From contig JAFLUK010000019.1 in the NCBI GenBank assembly GCA_022508865.1, forward strand, positions 1 through 15,219: DNA of 15,219 nt. The letters are read 5' to 3'. Shown here piece by piece: positions 1 to 6,137 of this stretch (positions are counted from its first letter, which is position 1; each line of letters starts with the position of its first letter). Under the pieces are notes generated by a model. It did not search any database. It was not told the origin of the DNA and worked only from the letters and a program-made list of their open reading frames with translations. The position numbers and the translations under genes were made by a program. This DNA comes from Oscillospiraceae bacterium. GTDB taxonomy: Bacteria; Bacillota; Clostridia; Oscillospirales; Acutalibacteraceae.

Positions 1-65
1 TATAACCATTACTTTGTATACGTTCTCATAGAGACTACGTTAGTTATACTTTAATTATATATTAT

Positions 66-94
66 ATTATAACATTGTAATCATATTTTGTCAA
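66..94 (-). promoter_or_regulatory. Perfect-consensus sigma-A promoter facing left
   Basis: Read on the minus strand, TTGACA (94-89) is followed by a 17-base spacer and TATAAT (71-66). Both hexamers match the vegetative sigma-A consensus exactly. Transcription would start near 58-60 and run out of the left edge, so the next gene to the left is probably a separate, strongly expressed unit. The promoter lies beyond the terminator of the phage-like operon and cannot serve it. The roughly 58 bases of leader in view match no riboswitch or RNA I recognise. Confidence 0.75.
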
Positions 95-136
95 TGGAGA
101 TTTTTATTTATTTAAAAATTTTTAATTTTTTAAAAA

Positions 137-184
137 AACCTGTTATAAAATTAGACCTTGCAGAAATGAATCTACAAGGTCTAA
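137..184 (-). terminator. Intrinsic terminator of the phage-like operon
   Basis: A perfect 10-bp inverted repeat (151-160 with 175-184, 14-base loop) is followed on the minus strand by TTTTAT and, a few bases on, a run of seven T. It lies about 30 bases beyond the stop of the last structural gene, so it should end the long minus-strand operon. The plus-strand side has only a short T stretch, so it is mainly a leftward terminator. Confidence 0.8.
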
Positions 185-214
185 TTTGTAATAAGTGAGC
201 TTGTTTTTCTAATA

Positions 215-676
215 TTATCTCATAGCAATAACCACATAGTCCTCGCCGTTTGTGTTAAGGTTAATTACTTCGCCATTATATGAGGTGTAGTTTCTAACGG
301 AAATTGTGGTTTTGCTTGTAATTACAAGTGCAGAGCTACCAATGTGTCCATACCCCGCATAGCAGAAGTTATGCACCACATTTCCCCCTGCCATTTCCAC
401 AGGGGAAGCACCGATTCTGTACACAAACACTGCACTGCATTGAGGTACTGTGATTGTTCTCTGCGTGTTACCATTGCCTGAATATGTCATTATCGACACA
501 GGACTTGCAAAATATTCCCTGTCAGCTATTGACAAATGCTTTTCGCTGTCGTCAATATGCTCACCCAGCACTTCATCTATAATTTCGTTGTCATAATTAA
601 AATCAACCCTTTTGGGACAATCGTTTGCCGCCCATTTGTTTAAATTAAGATTTGTTGTTTTGTATGTTGAGCCCAT
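215..676 (-). CDS. Short tail-fibre / appendage-like protein
   Basis: A 153-residue protein and the last gene of the structural operon. Residues 1-55 resemble the N-terminal anchor of many Firmicutes phage tail fibres: an Asn-Leu-Asn-Lys-Trp segment, then Arg-Val-Asp-Phe-Asn, an Ile-Asp pair and a His-x-x-Asp...His-Leu motif. The rest (about 56-153) is rich in Thr, Val, Gly and Asn and looks like a small beta-structured domain. It has no collagen repeats, coiled coil or lectin motif that I recognise, and it is far shorter than normal receptor-binding fibres. ATG 676 is preceded by a strong SD (AAGGAGG). Its place after the gpI-like gene is the normal fibre position. The receptor-binding role is inferred from position and N-terminus; the C-terminal domain is unassigned. 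Confidence 0.6.
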   Translation of the reverse strand: MGSTYKTTNLNLNKWAANDCPKRVDFNYDNEIIDEVLGEHIDDSEKHLSIADREYFASPVSIMTYSGNGNTQRTITVPQCSAVFVYRIGASPVEMAGGNVVHNFCYAGYGHIGSSALVITSKTTISVRNYTSYNGEVINLNTNGEDYVVIAMR

Positions 677-708
677 TTTTCCTCCTTCTGTTTTTTATTG
701 AAAACTAC

Positions 709-1284
709 TTATGTTTCATTTGGTGTGTATTTATCTATTGTAGTCCAATTCCAGTTTCTGTCTTCCATTTCTTTAAAGGTCATATTTTTCTCCTCAATTT
801 CTTGCCACATAATTCCCGTTACCAGAATATTCACCTGAATATGAGCAGGGAAAAACCTGTTTACACTGTCTTTGATATGCTTTAAATTCTCTATTACCCA
901 GCCGTTTCTGTTCATCTCAATTGTTAGAGTGTTGGTGGAATATTTTTCTTCAATTGAAAAGTTTGTGGGAAATCTGCCAAGGTATTTTATCATACCTTCT
1001 CTGTTAAAATCTGTTCTGTTAAGGGACAGCGCATTAATGAGCATTTTTCTTCTGTCTGCTATAGAGGAAGGACGCTCTATTGAGTCAAATAACTTTTCTC
1101 TCTCTGAAATACCATAGTCCTGTGATGTATTGACAAAATACTCCCTTTCCATGGTCTTTAACTCATTGTCAACGAAGTCAACTCCTGCGCTATAGGCAAG
1201 AAGCTCACCCTTGATAAATGTATTATCACAATCATAGATTTTAAATGACGATAAAATACGATTTAGTCTATTGTACGATTTCAT
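709..1284 (-). CDS. gpI / DUF2313 (XkdU/YmfQ)-like tail protein
   Basis: This 191-residue protein resembles the DUF2313 (YmfQ/XkdU) group, which follows baseplate protein J in PBSX-like and Mu-like elements and links the baseplate periphery to the fibres. Visible hallmarks are an early Val-Asp-Asn-Glu-Leu...Arg-Glu-Tyr-Phe-Val segment, Arg-Glu-Lys-Leu-Phe in mid-protein, Ile-Ala-Asp-Arg-Arg-Lys-Met-Leu, and a C-terminal Met-Thr-Phe-Lys-Glu-Met...Trp-Asn-Trp-Thr-Thr-Ile-Asp stretch. The frame is open up to 1317. I chose ATG 1284 because GATGGTG lies just upstream, whereas the upstream ATGs abut the SD-like bases. It overlaps the end of the J gene by 17 bases, consistent with translational coupling. 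Confidence 0.7.
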   Translation of the reverse strand: MKSYNRLNRILSSFKIYDCDNTFIKGELLAYSAGVDFVDNELKTMEREYFVNTSQDYGISEREKLFDSIERPSSIADRRKMLINALSLNRTDFNREGMIKYLGRFPTNFSIEEKYSTNTLTIEMNRNGWVIENLKHIKDSVNRFFPAHIQVNILVTGIMWQEIEEKNMTFKEMEDRNWNWTTIDKYTPNET

Positions 1285-2368
1285 AATCACCATCATCCTC
1301 AACTTCTTTAATTTCATCGATAATAATTCTGTTAGCTACAGGAAGTCTTGACTGGGCGTACAGATAGTCACCGCCGTAGTTGCGGTTAAAATTGTAGCAC
1401 CTGACCCCCGGTGTATGATAAACTACCTCGCCTATGTCAGACATAAAAAGCTGTTTTCCCACACCTAATCTGAGTATAAAGTTTTTGATAGCTGCCCTAC
1501 ATCGAGAACTGACATCATCAAAGTCATATCCGTTTTCAATGCCGATATTTACCGCAACATCAACCATCACCTTTTGTGCAGAAGAAACAGACACATTAAC
1601 ATTGACTTCTCTTGCCTTTTGCATTACCTCTGCAACCTTGCCTACAAGAGGTGAATCCGCCTGTTCGCCCTCTTTGGCTATAAACACATCTACAGTACCG
1701 ACACCGCGGTTTTTGGGGATTACACCGGCAGAGTACACACCCTCAACACTTTCTGCAAGATTTTTATAAAAGGCTATATTGGTACCATTGTCAATATTTC
1801 TATAGGTGTACAAAAGCCTTTCCCGAAGTTCCTCGTCACTTTCCACATCAGTACCTCCTGTAAAGGACTCAAGGTTAATAACCTGTATTACTCCCGGAAT
1901 GGAAGTCAGCAGGTTCTCTATCTTCTGCGGTGCTACATTGTAGCTTTTTCCCACCGCTTCAGCAACTGTGGGCACCTTTATGAATGTAGTGCCTATTGGA
2001 ATGGTTTTTTCTACCTTTGTAACAAACCTCAACGGTACTGTATTTTCTGTTGAAACAACAGTACCCTTTGGAATTGTTACAGGATATTCTGCTGCATACT
2101 CCAGAGCAAACAAAACTTCTCCCTGGGCCTTTATGCCCCCACGTCTGTTTAAACCTCTTTCCTCTGCGTGGTAGTCAAGATATTTCCCTGTTGCAGTGTT
2201 TGGAAACATCTGTCTTTTGAACCACTCAAGTTCAGTTTTTAAATTATACAGTTCTCCTGCAAAAAGCCTGAAACGTATGCCTGTATCCGAATATTGATTG
2301 GGAACAAAGCCTGTTTCTTTCTCATACGCTTTTTCCATTGTATTAAGTATTTCGTTGTAATTATCCAT
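1268..2368 (-). CDS. Baseplate J / gp47-like (XkdT-like) protein
   Basis: A 366-residue baseplate wedge protein of the gpJ/gp47/XkdT family, full length for the short PBSX type. In contractile phages it builds the ring around the hub together with gp25 and the fibre-linking gpI protein. The N-terminal helical region contains Ser-Asp-Thr-Gly-Ile-Arg-Phe-Arg-Leu and Thr-Gly-Lys-Tyr-Leu-Asp-Tyr-His-Ala. The family's most diagnostic segment, Phe-Thr-Gly-Gly-Thr-Asp-x-Glu-Ser-Asp-Glu-Glu-Leu-Arg-Glu-Arg, is in mid-protein. ATG 2368 has GAGGTGA at good spacing and overlaps the upstream gp25-like gene by 8 bases. No frameshift is seen. Confidence 0.9.
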   Translation of the reverse strand: MDNYNEILNTMEKAYEKETGFVPNQYSDTGIRFRLFAGELYNLKTELEWFKRQMFPNTATGKYLDYHAEERGLNRRGGIKAQGEVLFALEYAAEYPVTIPKGTVVSTENTVPLRFVTKVEKTIPIGTTFIKVPTVAEAVGKSYNVAPQKIENLLTSIPGVIQVINLESFTGGTDVESDEELRERLLYTYRNIDNGTNIAFYKNLAESVEGVYSAGVIPKNRGVGTVDVFIAKEGEQADSPLVGKVAEVMQKAREVNVNVSVSSAQKVMVDVAVNIGIENGYDFDDVSSRCRAAIKNFILRLGVGKQLFMSDIGEVVYHTPGVRCYNFNRNYGGDYLYAQSRLPVANRIIIDEIKEVEDDGDYEIVQ

Positions 2369-2711
2369 ATAGCTTCACCTCTGTTCTGTATGAATTGTCT
2401 TTAAAAACAAACAGCATATTTGCCACCATATTAGCTGTATCAAGTGAAATAAGCTTTGCCTTACAGCTTCCTATTTTGCTAACAATTTCGTTAATCAGCA
2501 TTTCCAGAATTTTGAGATTTCTTTCCTTTGTATAGTCAAGGTCAGGAATTTCCAGTCCTGCATCCTTATCATAGATAAAGTTGCCCTTCTTTAAAGAAAG
2601 GGCAATTTTTATCCTTTGGATAATTGCCTGCGATCCACCAAGCCGCTTTTCATCAGAATTATTGGGATTAAAAACGATTCCTCCATTATCCAGCATAACA
2701 TCTTGTTTCAC
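2361..2711 (-). CDS. Baseplate wedge gp25/GpW-like (XkdS-like) protein
   Basis: A 116-residue protein by position and pattern belonging to the gp25/GPW or XkdS (DUF2634) group. The central part (about residues 25-60) has the expected helix of hydrophobic residues, then Lys-Lys-Gly-Asn-Phe-Ile-Tyr-Asp-Lys-Asp-Ala-Gly-Leu, the 'last row before the baseplate' motif of this family. Translation starts at GTG 2711, with AGGTGAT upstream and a one-base overlap with the preceding TAG. In T4, gp25 contacts the sheath and wedge through an Glu-Pro-Arg core motif. By eye I see no such triad in the corresponding C-terminal segment, although XkdS-type relatives may lack it too. Confidence 0.7.
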   Translation of the reverse strand: MKQDVMLDNGGIVFNPNNSDEKRLGGSQAIIQRIKIALSLKKGNFIYDKDAGLEIPDLDYTKERNLKILEMLINEIVSKIGSCKAKLISLDTANMVANMLFVFKDNSYRTEVKLYG

Positions 2712-3043
2712 TATAGAATCACCTCTGTTCCGTTAATATACACCTTGCCGTTGTTTTTCAAAAGGATTTCTGCTCCGCCCTTGCTGAAAAGTTTTAACTC
2801 ACCCTGCTCAAGATCCTCATCAAAGGATGTAACTCCCAAAAGCATATTACCTGTCTCTGTGGGAATTACCACACCTGTTTCTCCATATGCAGGATTATAC
2901 TTAATTCCGTATGGTGCAACGGTTTTCATTCTGTTGTAAGGGGATGCACCCTCAACATTCACACAGTCACTGTTGCTGTAGGTCACGTTACCGCGAACAG
3001 CATTTTGTTCATTTGCTTTAATTATGTAACTTGTAAGCCACAT
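2711..3043 (-). CDS. Baseplate spike, gpV/gp45-like (short)
   Basis: A 110-residue protein resembling the membrane-piercing spike of short contractile phages (P2 gpV, Mu gp45). Residues 1-70 look like an OB-type domain containing Gly-Glu-Thr-Gly-Val-Val-Ile-Pro. Residues 80-110 form the repetitive beta region (Gly-Glu-Leu-Lys-Leu-Phe...Ile-Leu-Leu-Lys-Asn-Asn-Gly-Lys-Val-Tyr-Ile-Asn-Gly) typical of a triple-stranded beta-helix stalk. I see no His-x-His iron-binding apex, so this is a truncated or blunt spike. ATG 3043 abuts the stop of the hub gene and has GGAG seven bases upstream. Function is inferred from the pattern and the hub-spike-wedge-J gene order. Confidence 0.65.
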   Translation of the reverse strand: MWLTSYIIKANEQNAVRGNVTYSNSDCVNVEGASPYNRMKTVAPYGIKYNPAYGETGVVIPTETGNMLLGVTSFDEDLEQGELKLFSKGGAEILLKNNGKVYINGTEVIL

Positions 3044-3970
3044 TTACATTCTCCTTTCCAACAGAAGCGCAGTGCTTTCTGACTTTGAATTAAGGGTATA
3101 TTTTATTTCCTTGACGGTGAAAGAATATTCTCTTACACTTTCCTCATCAACAAATGCCCTGTAGCCAAGACAGCCTGTTATCCGTTTGGGACAGACCAGC
3201 TTTACCAAAAGATAATTTTTGTTGGAGTTAGCAATTATTTTGTCCCCCAGAATTCCGGAAGTTTTGCTATTCATTGTTCCGTCAATGTACCTTTCTCTTA
3301 CAATAGAGGTGTCCTTGGCTTCGGGATTGTCAATAACCGACTTGTAGCCCTTGTCCGACAGCTTAAGATATACTCTGGTAATTCTGTTGCAGGGCCTTTT
3401 ATATTCTATATAAGAATTATATCTTTCTCCGTTTCCATTGTTGCCAAAGATAATTTTTTCATCTTTTTTGCCACCCTTAAAATCAAAAAAGCCTGTGCTG
3501 TCAACTCTTGGATATGTACCATAAATTTCTTTTGAATACTCTGCCAGCACATCATACACAGACATTCCCTTTTGGCAAATCAGATTACCGTTGTACACCC
3601 TTTCACTTTTTGAAAAATCCATACCAAAGCGCTCAATAAATCTGTATCCAAGGTAGGTTTCTGTAGGCTTGCTGAATTCAGCAGGACAAACCTCGTTGTC
3701 AATAAAAAGAGACATCATTGACCTTGCAACGTACTTTATAAATTTTCCGCTGTTATTAAGGATTATTTGTTCCTCGTCTATAATGCCTCTGAACACTACC
3801 TCACTGCCATCTGTAATAAGTATTTTTTCTCCCGATTTGTATTTCTTATAAGGAATAATAACTACTGCATCATCACAGGGAATATCAAGGCTTTTCTGGA
3901 TTGTTACTGATAAGGGTGACAGCGAAAAAATATTCTTTTCTTCGCTGTCAATCAGTTTCACCTTTAGCAT
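3044..3970 (-). CDS. Baseplate hub, gpD / XkdQ-like
   Basis: A 308-residue protein of the late-control-D/XkdQ/gp27-like hub family, which forms the ring between tail tube and spike. The N-terminal third is a beta domain (Ser-Val-Thr-Ile-Gln-Lys-Ser-Leu-Asp, then Ser-Gly-Glu-Lys-Ile-Leu-Ile). Next comes the Val-Phe-Arg-Gly-Ile-Ile-Asp-Glu segment, where such hubs carry the 'external perturbation' loop. The central part has Met-Ser-Val-Tyr-Asp-Val-Leu-Ala-Glu-Tyr and a Gly-Phe-Phe-Asp-Phe hairpin, as in XkdQ. ATG 3970 has AGGTGA upstream and overlaps the LysM gene by 7 bases. Its length is typical of PBSX-type hubs. The gene appears intact. Confidence 0.8.
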   Translation of the reverse strand: MLKVKLIDSEEKNIFSLSPLSVTIQKSLDIPCDDAVVIIPYKKYKSGEKILITDGSEVVFRGIIDEEQIILNNSGKFIKYVARSMMSLFIDNEVCPAEFSKPTETYLGYRFIERFGMDFSKSERVYNGNLICQKGMSVYDVLAEYSKEIYGTYPRVDSTGFFDFKGGKKDEKIIFGNNGNGERYNSYIEYKRPCNRITRVYLKLSDKGYKSVIDNPEAKDTSIVRERYIDGTMNSKTSGILGDKIIANSNKNYLLVKLVCPKRITGCLGYRAFVDEESVREYSFTVKEIKYTLNSKSESTALLLERRM

Positions 3971-4482
3971 AATATCACCTCATCATCTTGTTTCAGCATA
4001 AATGGGTTTTGCACAGAGGGGTTAAGAGCAATAAGCTCATCAATTGGGATATTGTACCTGTTAGATATATCCCACAGATTCTCCCCCGCTGTAACAGTAT
4101 GGTTGGTGATTAAAGAATTCTCCTGTTCCTCACCCATAACCTCGGTAAAGGTAAAGGAATATGTAATCAGATTGTCGGCAGACTCACCTACAATGTGAAG
4201 TGAGGTAAACATTGCCTGCATAACAGCAAACTCCGGAATAGAGAGCAATCCGGCAGTGTTCTCTCTGTATACCTGCCACATCCTGTCAAACTGACTGAAG
4301 CAATCACTGCCAAACAGACTGCCCTCCCCCTTGATTACCCTTGCCATTCTGCCGAAATTCTGAATATCACTGTATGACATTGGTATTTTATTTTCCACAA
4401 TTTCTTTCTCTGAAAGAATTTTAATTTTTTCGGGATTGTAATTCCAAATCAAATCCTTAAACTTCATTGGTGAAATAATCAA
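3964..4482 (-). CDS. LysM-containing tail/baseplate protein (XkdP-like)
   Basis: A 172-residue protein with a C-terminal LysM domain (about 128-171: Thr-Val-Thr-Ala-Gly-Glu-Asn-Leu-Trp-Asp-Ile-Ser, then Asn-Ile-Pro-Ile-Asp-Glu-Leu and Leu-Asn-Pro). LysM binds peptidoglycan. In PBSX-like tails a LysM protein (XkdP) sits just before the hub gene, as here, and connects tube and baseplate. The N-terminal 110 residues resemble gpN/XkdP-type proteins. Start: TTG 4482 overlaps the preceding stop as TTGA and has AGGAGG ten bases upstream; ATG 4467 has no SD. XkdP follows the tape-measure gene in PBSX, but none precedes this gene here. Confidence 0.75.
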   Translation of the reverse strand: MIISPMKFKDLIWNYNPEKIKILSEKEIVENKIPMSYSDIQNFGRMARVIKGEGSLFGSDCFSQFDRMWQVYRENTAGLLSIPEFAVMQAMFTSLHIVGESADNLITYSFTFTEVMGEEQENSLITNHTVTAGENLWDISNRYNIPIDELIALNPSVQNPFMLKQDDEVILC

Positions 4483-4616
4483 CAGATTTCCGCCTCCTGT
4501 TCTTCGGTAAATTTACTGCTGTACCGCCTTAAATCCTGACAAATTGCATCGGACAAATTAAGTGCACTGCTATTATCAGCAAGGCTGTCTGCAAGAAAAA
4601 AATACTCGTCATTCAC
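4479..4616 (-). CDS. 45-residue mini-protein in the tape-measure slot
   Basis: A very short gene with good coding signals. GTG 4616 is preceded seven bases upstream by GGAGG within a long purine run, and it overlaps both neighbours: the upstream gene ends at 4609 and the LysM gene starts at 4482. The product is acidic and hydrophilic (starting Val-Asn-Asp-Glu-Tyr-Phe-Phe-Leu-Ala-Asp-Ser-Leu), probably one or two amphipathic helices ending Glu-Ile-Cys. It has no membrane segment. I recognise no family. It occupies the place where the tail-assembly chaperones and tape-measure protein normally lie, so it could be a remnant of one or a small adaptor; both are guesses. Confidence 0.65.
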   Translation of the reverse strand: MNDEYFFLADSLADNSSALNLSDAICQDLRRYSSKFTEEQEAEIC

Positions 4617-4989
4617 AGCAGCTCCTCCTCTCTCCCGAGCCTATTGTAAGAACTCTGTAAAGAATTCCGTCTTGGGTATATTCTCTGTCTGTCAACACCT
4701 GACAATTGCTGTATGTAATAAGAAAACCTTTACCATTTAGACTAAGGTCAAATATTCTGCCGCTGTAGTCCTTGTGATTATTAACAAGTCTGATTGTAAT
4801 GGTGTATTCCTTTTTTGTACCGATAATAGCATATGGCTCGGAGTTCAGATATTCCTTAATGCCCTTTGTTTCTGTGATTGAAGAAGAATCAAATTCTACA
4901 CAACCACCAATAATTTCATCGTCAAAAAGAAGGGTGACATTCTTTAGCAAATCATCGTTAAGGGTAAATCTTTCTACTGTTTCATTCAA
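4609..4989 (-). CDS. Small beta-rich tail protein, possibly tube-like
   Basis: A 126-residue protein of unrecognised family. Its alternation of hydrophobic strands and position suggest a tail-tube-like or tube-initiator fold: Val-Thr-Leu-Leu-Phe-Asp-Asp-Glu-Ile-Ile-Gly-Gly, then a Ser/Thr loop, Glu-Tyr-Thr-Ile-Thr-Ile-Arg-Leu-Val, and a C-terminal Asp-Gly-Ile-Leu-Tyr-Arg-Val-Leu-Thr-Ile strand. This resembles Hcp/XkdM-type tubes only by eye. The frame is open to 5004, but the first five codons there are the SD itself (GGAGGTGA). TTG 4989, eight bases after GGAGG, is the likely start and overlaps the previous gene by 8 bases. If it is not tube, it may be a tail-completion or baseplate-adaptor protein. 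Confidence 0.55.
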   Translation of the reverse strand: MNETVERFTLNDDLLKNVTLLFDDEIIGGCVEFDSSSITETKGIKEYLNSEPYAIIGTKKEYTITIRLVNNHKDYSGRIFDLSLNGKGFLITYSNCQVLTDREYTQDGILYRVLTIGSGERRSCCE

Positions 4990-5416
4990 CCGCGTCACCT
5001 CCAAGGCTTATATATCTCATTGATAATTTTATTGTTCTGTACACGGCCTCATATTCACTGTTCAGCTTAATTTCAGACACCTGAATATCTTTTACCAGAC
5101 TGTCAATATCTGTTTTGGAAATTCTCTCAACAATTGTATTTACTGTATCTGTAATACCATCTCCGCCCTTTTCACAAGGACAGTACACATTAAGTATAAT
5201 TTCAGAGTTTATTTCCTTACCTTTTTCAGAATTGCCAATATATCCGCCAATAAAACCTGTACTTTCACTTTTGCCTGTTGTAACAGTTACCAAAATATCC
5301 TCAAGGGGACTTTCCTTCTGTTGACCGTTATAAGCTTTTACAAATCTTATGTTGTTAAGGTTTGCATCCTGTTTAAGACTCTTTACCAACTCAAACAATA
5401 TGTCTTTCTTAATCAT
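4982..5416 (-). CDS. Tail terminator / tail-completion-like protein
   Basis: A protein of about 144 residues of the kind that follows head-closure genes in long-tailed phages (gpU/gp17/XkdJ-like position). The N-terminal half carries Asp-Ile-Leu-Val-Thr-Val-Thr-Thr-Gly and Glu-Ile-Ile-Leu-Asn-Val-Tyr-Cys-Pro. The second half has a helix and a final beta strand, matching the compact alpha/beta fold of tail terminators. The assignment is from position and pattern, not a definite motif match. Start is uncertain: AGGAGG is followed by TTG 5419 (9 bases) and ATG 5416 (12 bases), and either is possible. The ATG at 5428 abuts the SD and is unlikely. It overlaps both neighbours. Confidence 0.6.
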   Translation of the reverse strand: MIKKDILFELVKSLKQDANLNNIRFVKAYNGQQKESPLEDILVTVTTGKSESTGFIGGYIGNSEKGKEINSEIILNVYCPCEKGGDGITDTVNTIVERISKTDIDSLVKDIQVSEIKLNSEYEAVYRTIKLSMRYISLGGDAVE

Positions 5417-5762
5417 CAACAAAATCATCCTCCTTGGCAGGGTAATACAGCTTTAGTATTGCCCATTTGTAAAGGCATTTATCCTTATATATTAATTTTT
5501 CACTTCTTACAATGCTGTAGGTGGTATTGTCAAGAATAAGCCTGTCACCTCTGTTAATTTCTGCATCACTTTTGCAAATACATAGGTAACGTATGTTCTC
5601 CTTTGCAGAAACATCAGAAATATTAAAGTTATAGTATTTACTTCCTTGGTAGCTGATTGGCTGTATAAATCCTGTTGTTTTGGAAATGCTGTTTTTACTC
5701 TGAATTGTAAGTGTATTGCCAAAATCAGAAAAGCCATTTTCTATTGATGTTACAATATTCAA
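5409..5762 (-). CDS. Head-closure-like protein
   Basis: A 117-residue protein in the position of the head-closure or stopper protein (SPP1 gp16/XkdH type), which seals the portal after packaging. It is beta-rich: Thr-Leu-Thr-Ile-Gln-Ser, Tyr-Tyr-Asn-Phe-Asn-Ile-Ser, Ile-Asn-Arg-Gly-Asp-Arg-Leu-Ile-Leu and Thr-Tyr-Ser-Ile-Val-Arg-Ser-Glu-Lys are successive strand-like segments. The 'Arg-Gly-Asp-Arg-Leu' then 'Tyr-x-Ile-Val' pattern is common in head-closure proteins that report a coordinate conversion. It starts at TTG 5762, overlapping the preceding stop as TTGA, with AAGGGGTG six bases upstream. Family identity is moderate; coding status is strong. Confidence 0.6.
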   Translation of the reverse strand: MNIVTSIENGFSDFGNTLTIQSKNSISKTTGFIQPISYQGSKYYNFNISDVSAKENIRYLCICKSDAEINRGDRLILDNTTYSIVRSEKLIYKDKCLYKWAILKLYYPAKEDDFVDD

Positions 5763-6124
5763 GCTAACACCCCTTCAAAAAAGAAGCTGTTATTTTTTGT
5801 AAGGTGAGCAATTTCATCAAGGCTTTGCTTCCACAGCACAAGGGAATTTTGATTGTTGTTACCGCTGTTTTCCGTAACTGTAATATCACCTGCTTTAAAC
5901 TGCTTTATATCTCCGGAATTGCTGTAAAGGCTCCATTTGTAGTAGGCATATGTGCCTGCTGCCGAAGACAGCAGGTCACCGTATTTTTCCTCCTTAACAT
6001 CAGGCTTTAACAGGCTTTTTACATAAGAAGCAGACTCACTTATCAGGGGCATCCATTTTTGGAGTTTCCCATCATCTACGCCGCTTAAAAGCTGAAATCT
6101 TTCTGCAACCTGATTAATGCCCAT
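5759..6124 (-). CDS. Head-tail connector (gp6/gp15-like)
   Basis: A 121-residue mostly helical protein directly after the major capsid gene, the standard site for the gp6/gp15-type connector that adds to the portal. Residues 20-80 are helical (Lys-Trp-Met-Pro-Leu-Ile-Ser-Glu-Ser-Ala-Ser-Tyr-Val, then Ser-Ser-Ala-Ala-Gly-Thr-Tyr-Ala-Tyr-Tyr-Lys-Trp). Next comes a charged loop with Gly-Asp-Ile-Thr-Val-Thr-Glu and a final helix. The 'Ala-Ala-Gly-x-x-Ala-x-Tyr...Gly-Asp-x-x-x-Thr' pattern is seen in other Firmicutes connector proteins. ATG 6124 has GAGGTGAT upstream. Confidence 0.65.
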   Translation of the reverse strand: MGINQVAERFQLLSGVDDGKLQKWMPLISESASYVKSLLKPDVKEEKYGDLLSSAAGTYAYYKWSLYSNSGDIKQFKAGDITVTENSGNNNQNSLVLWKQSLDEIAHLTKNNSFFFEGVLA

Positions 6125-6137
6125 TTTATCACCTCAA

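Noticed and set aside
215..4989. R-type tailocin (headless tail bacteriocin)
   Set aside because: Tailocins have sheath, tube and tape measure but no capsid, portal or terminase. This operon has the opposite set.
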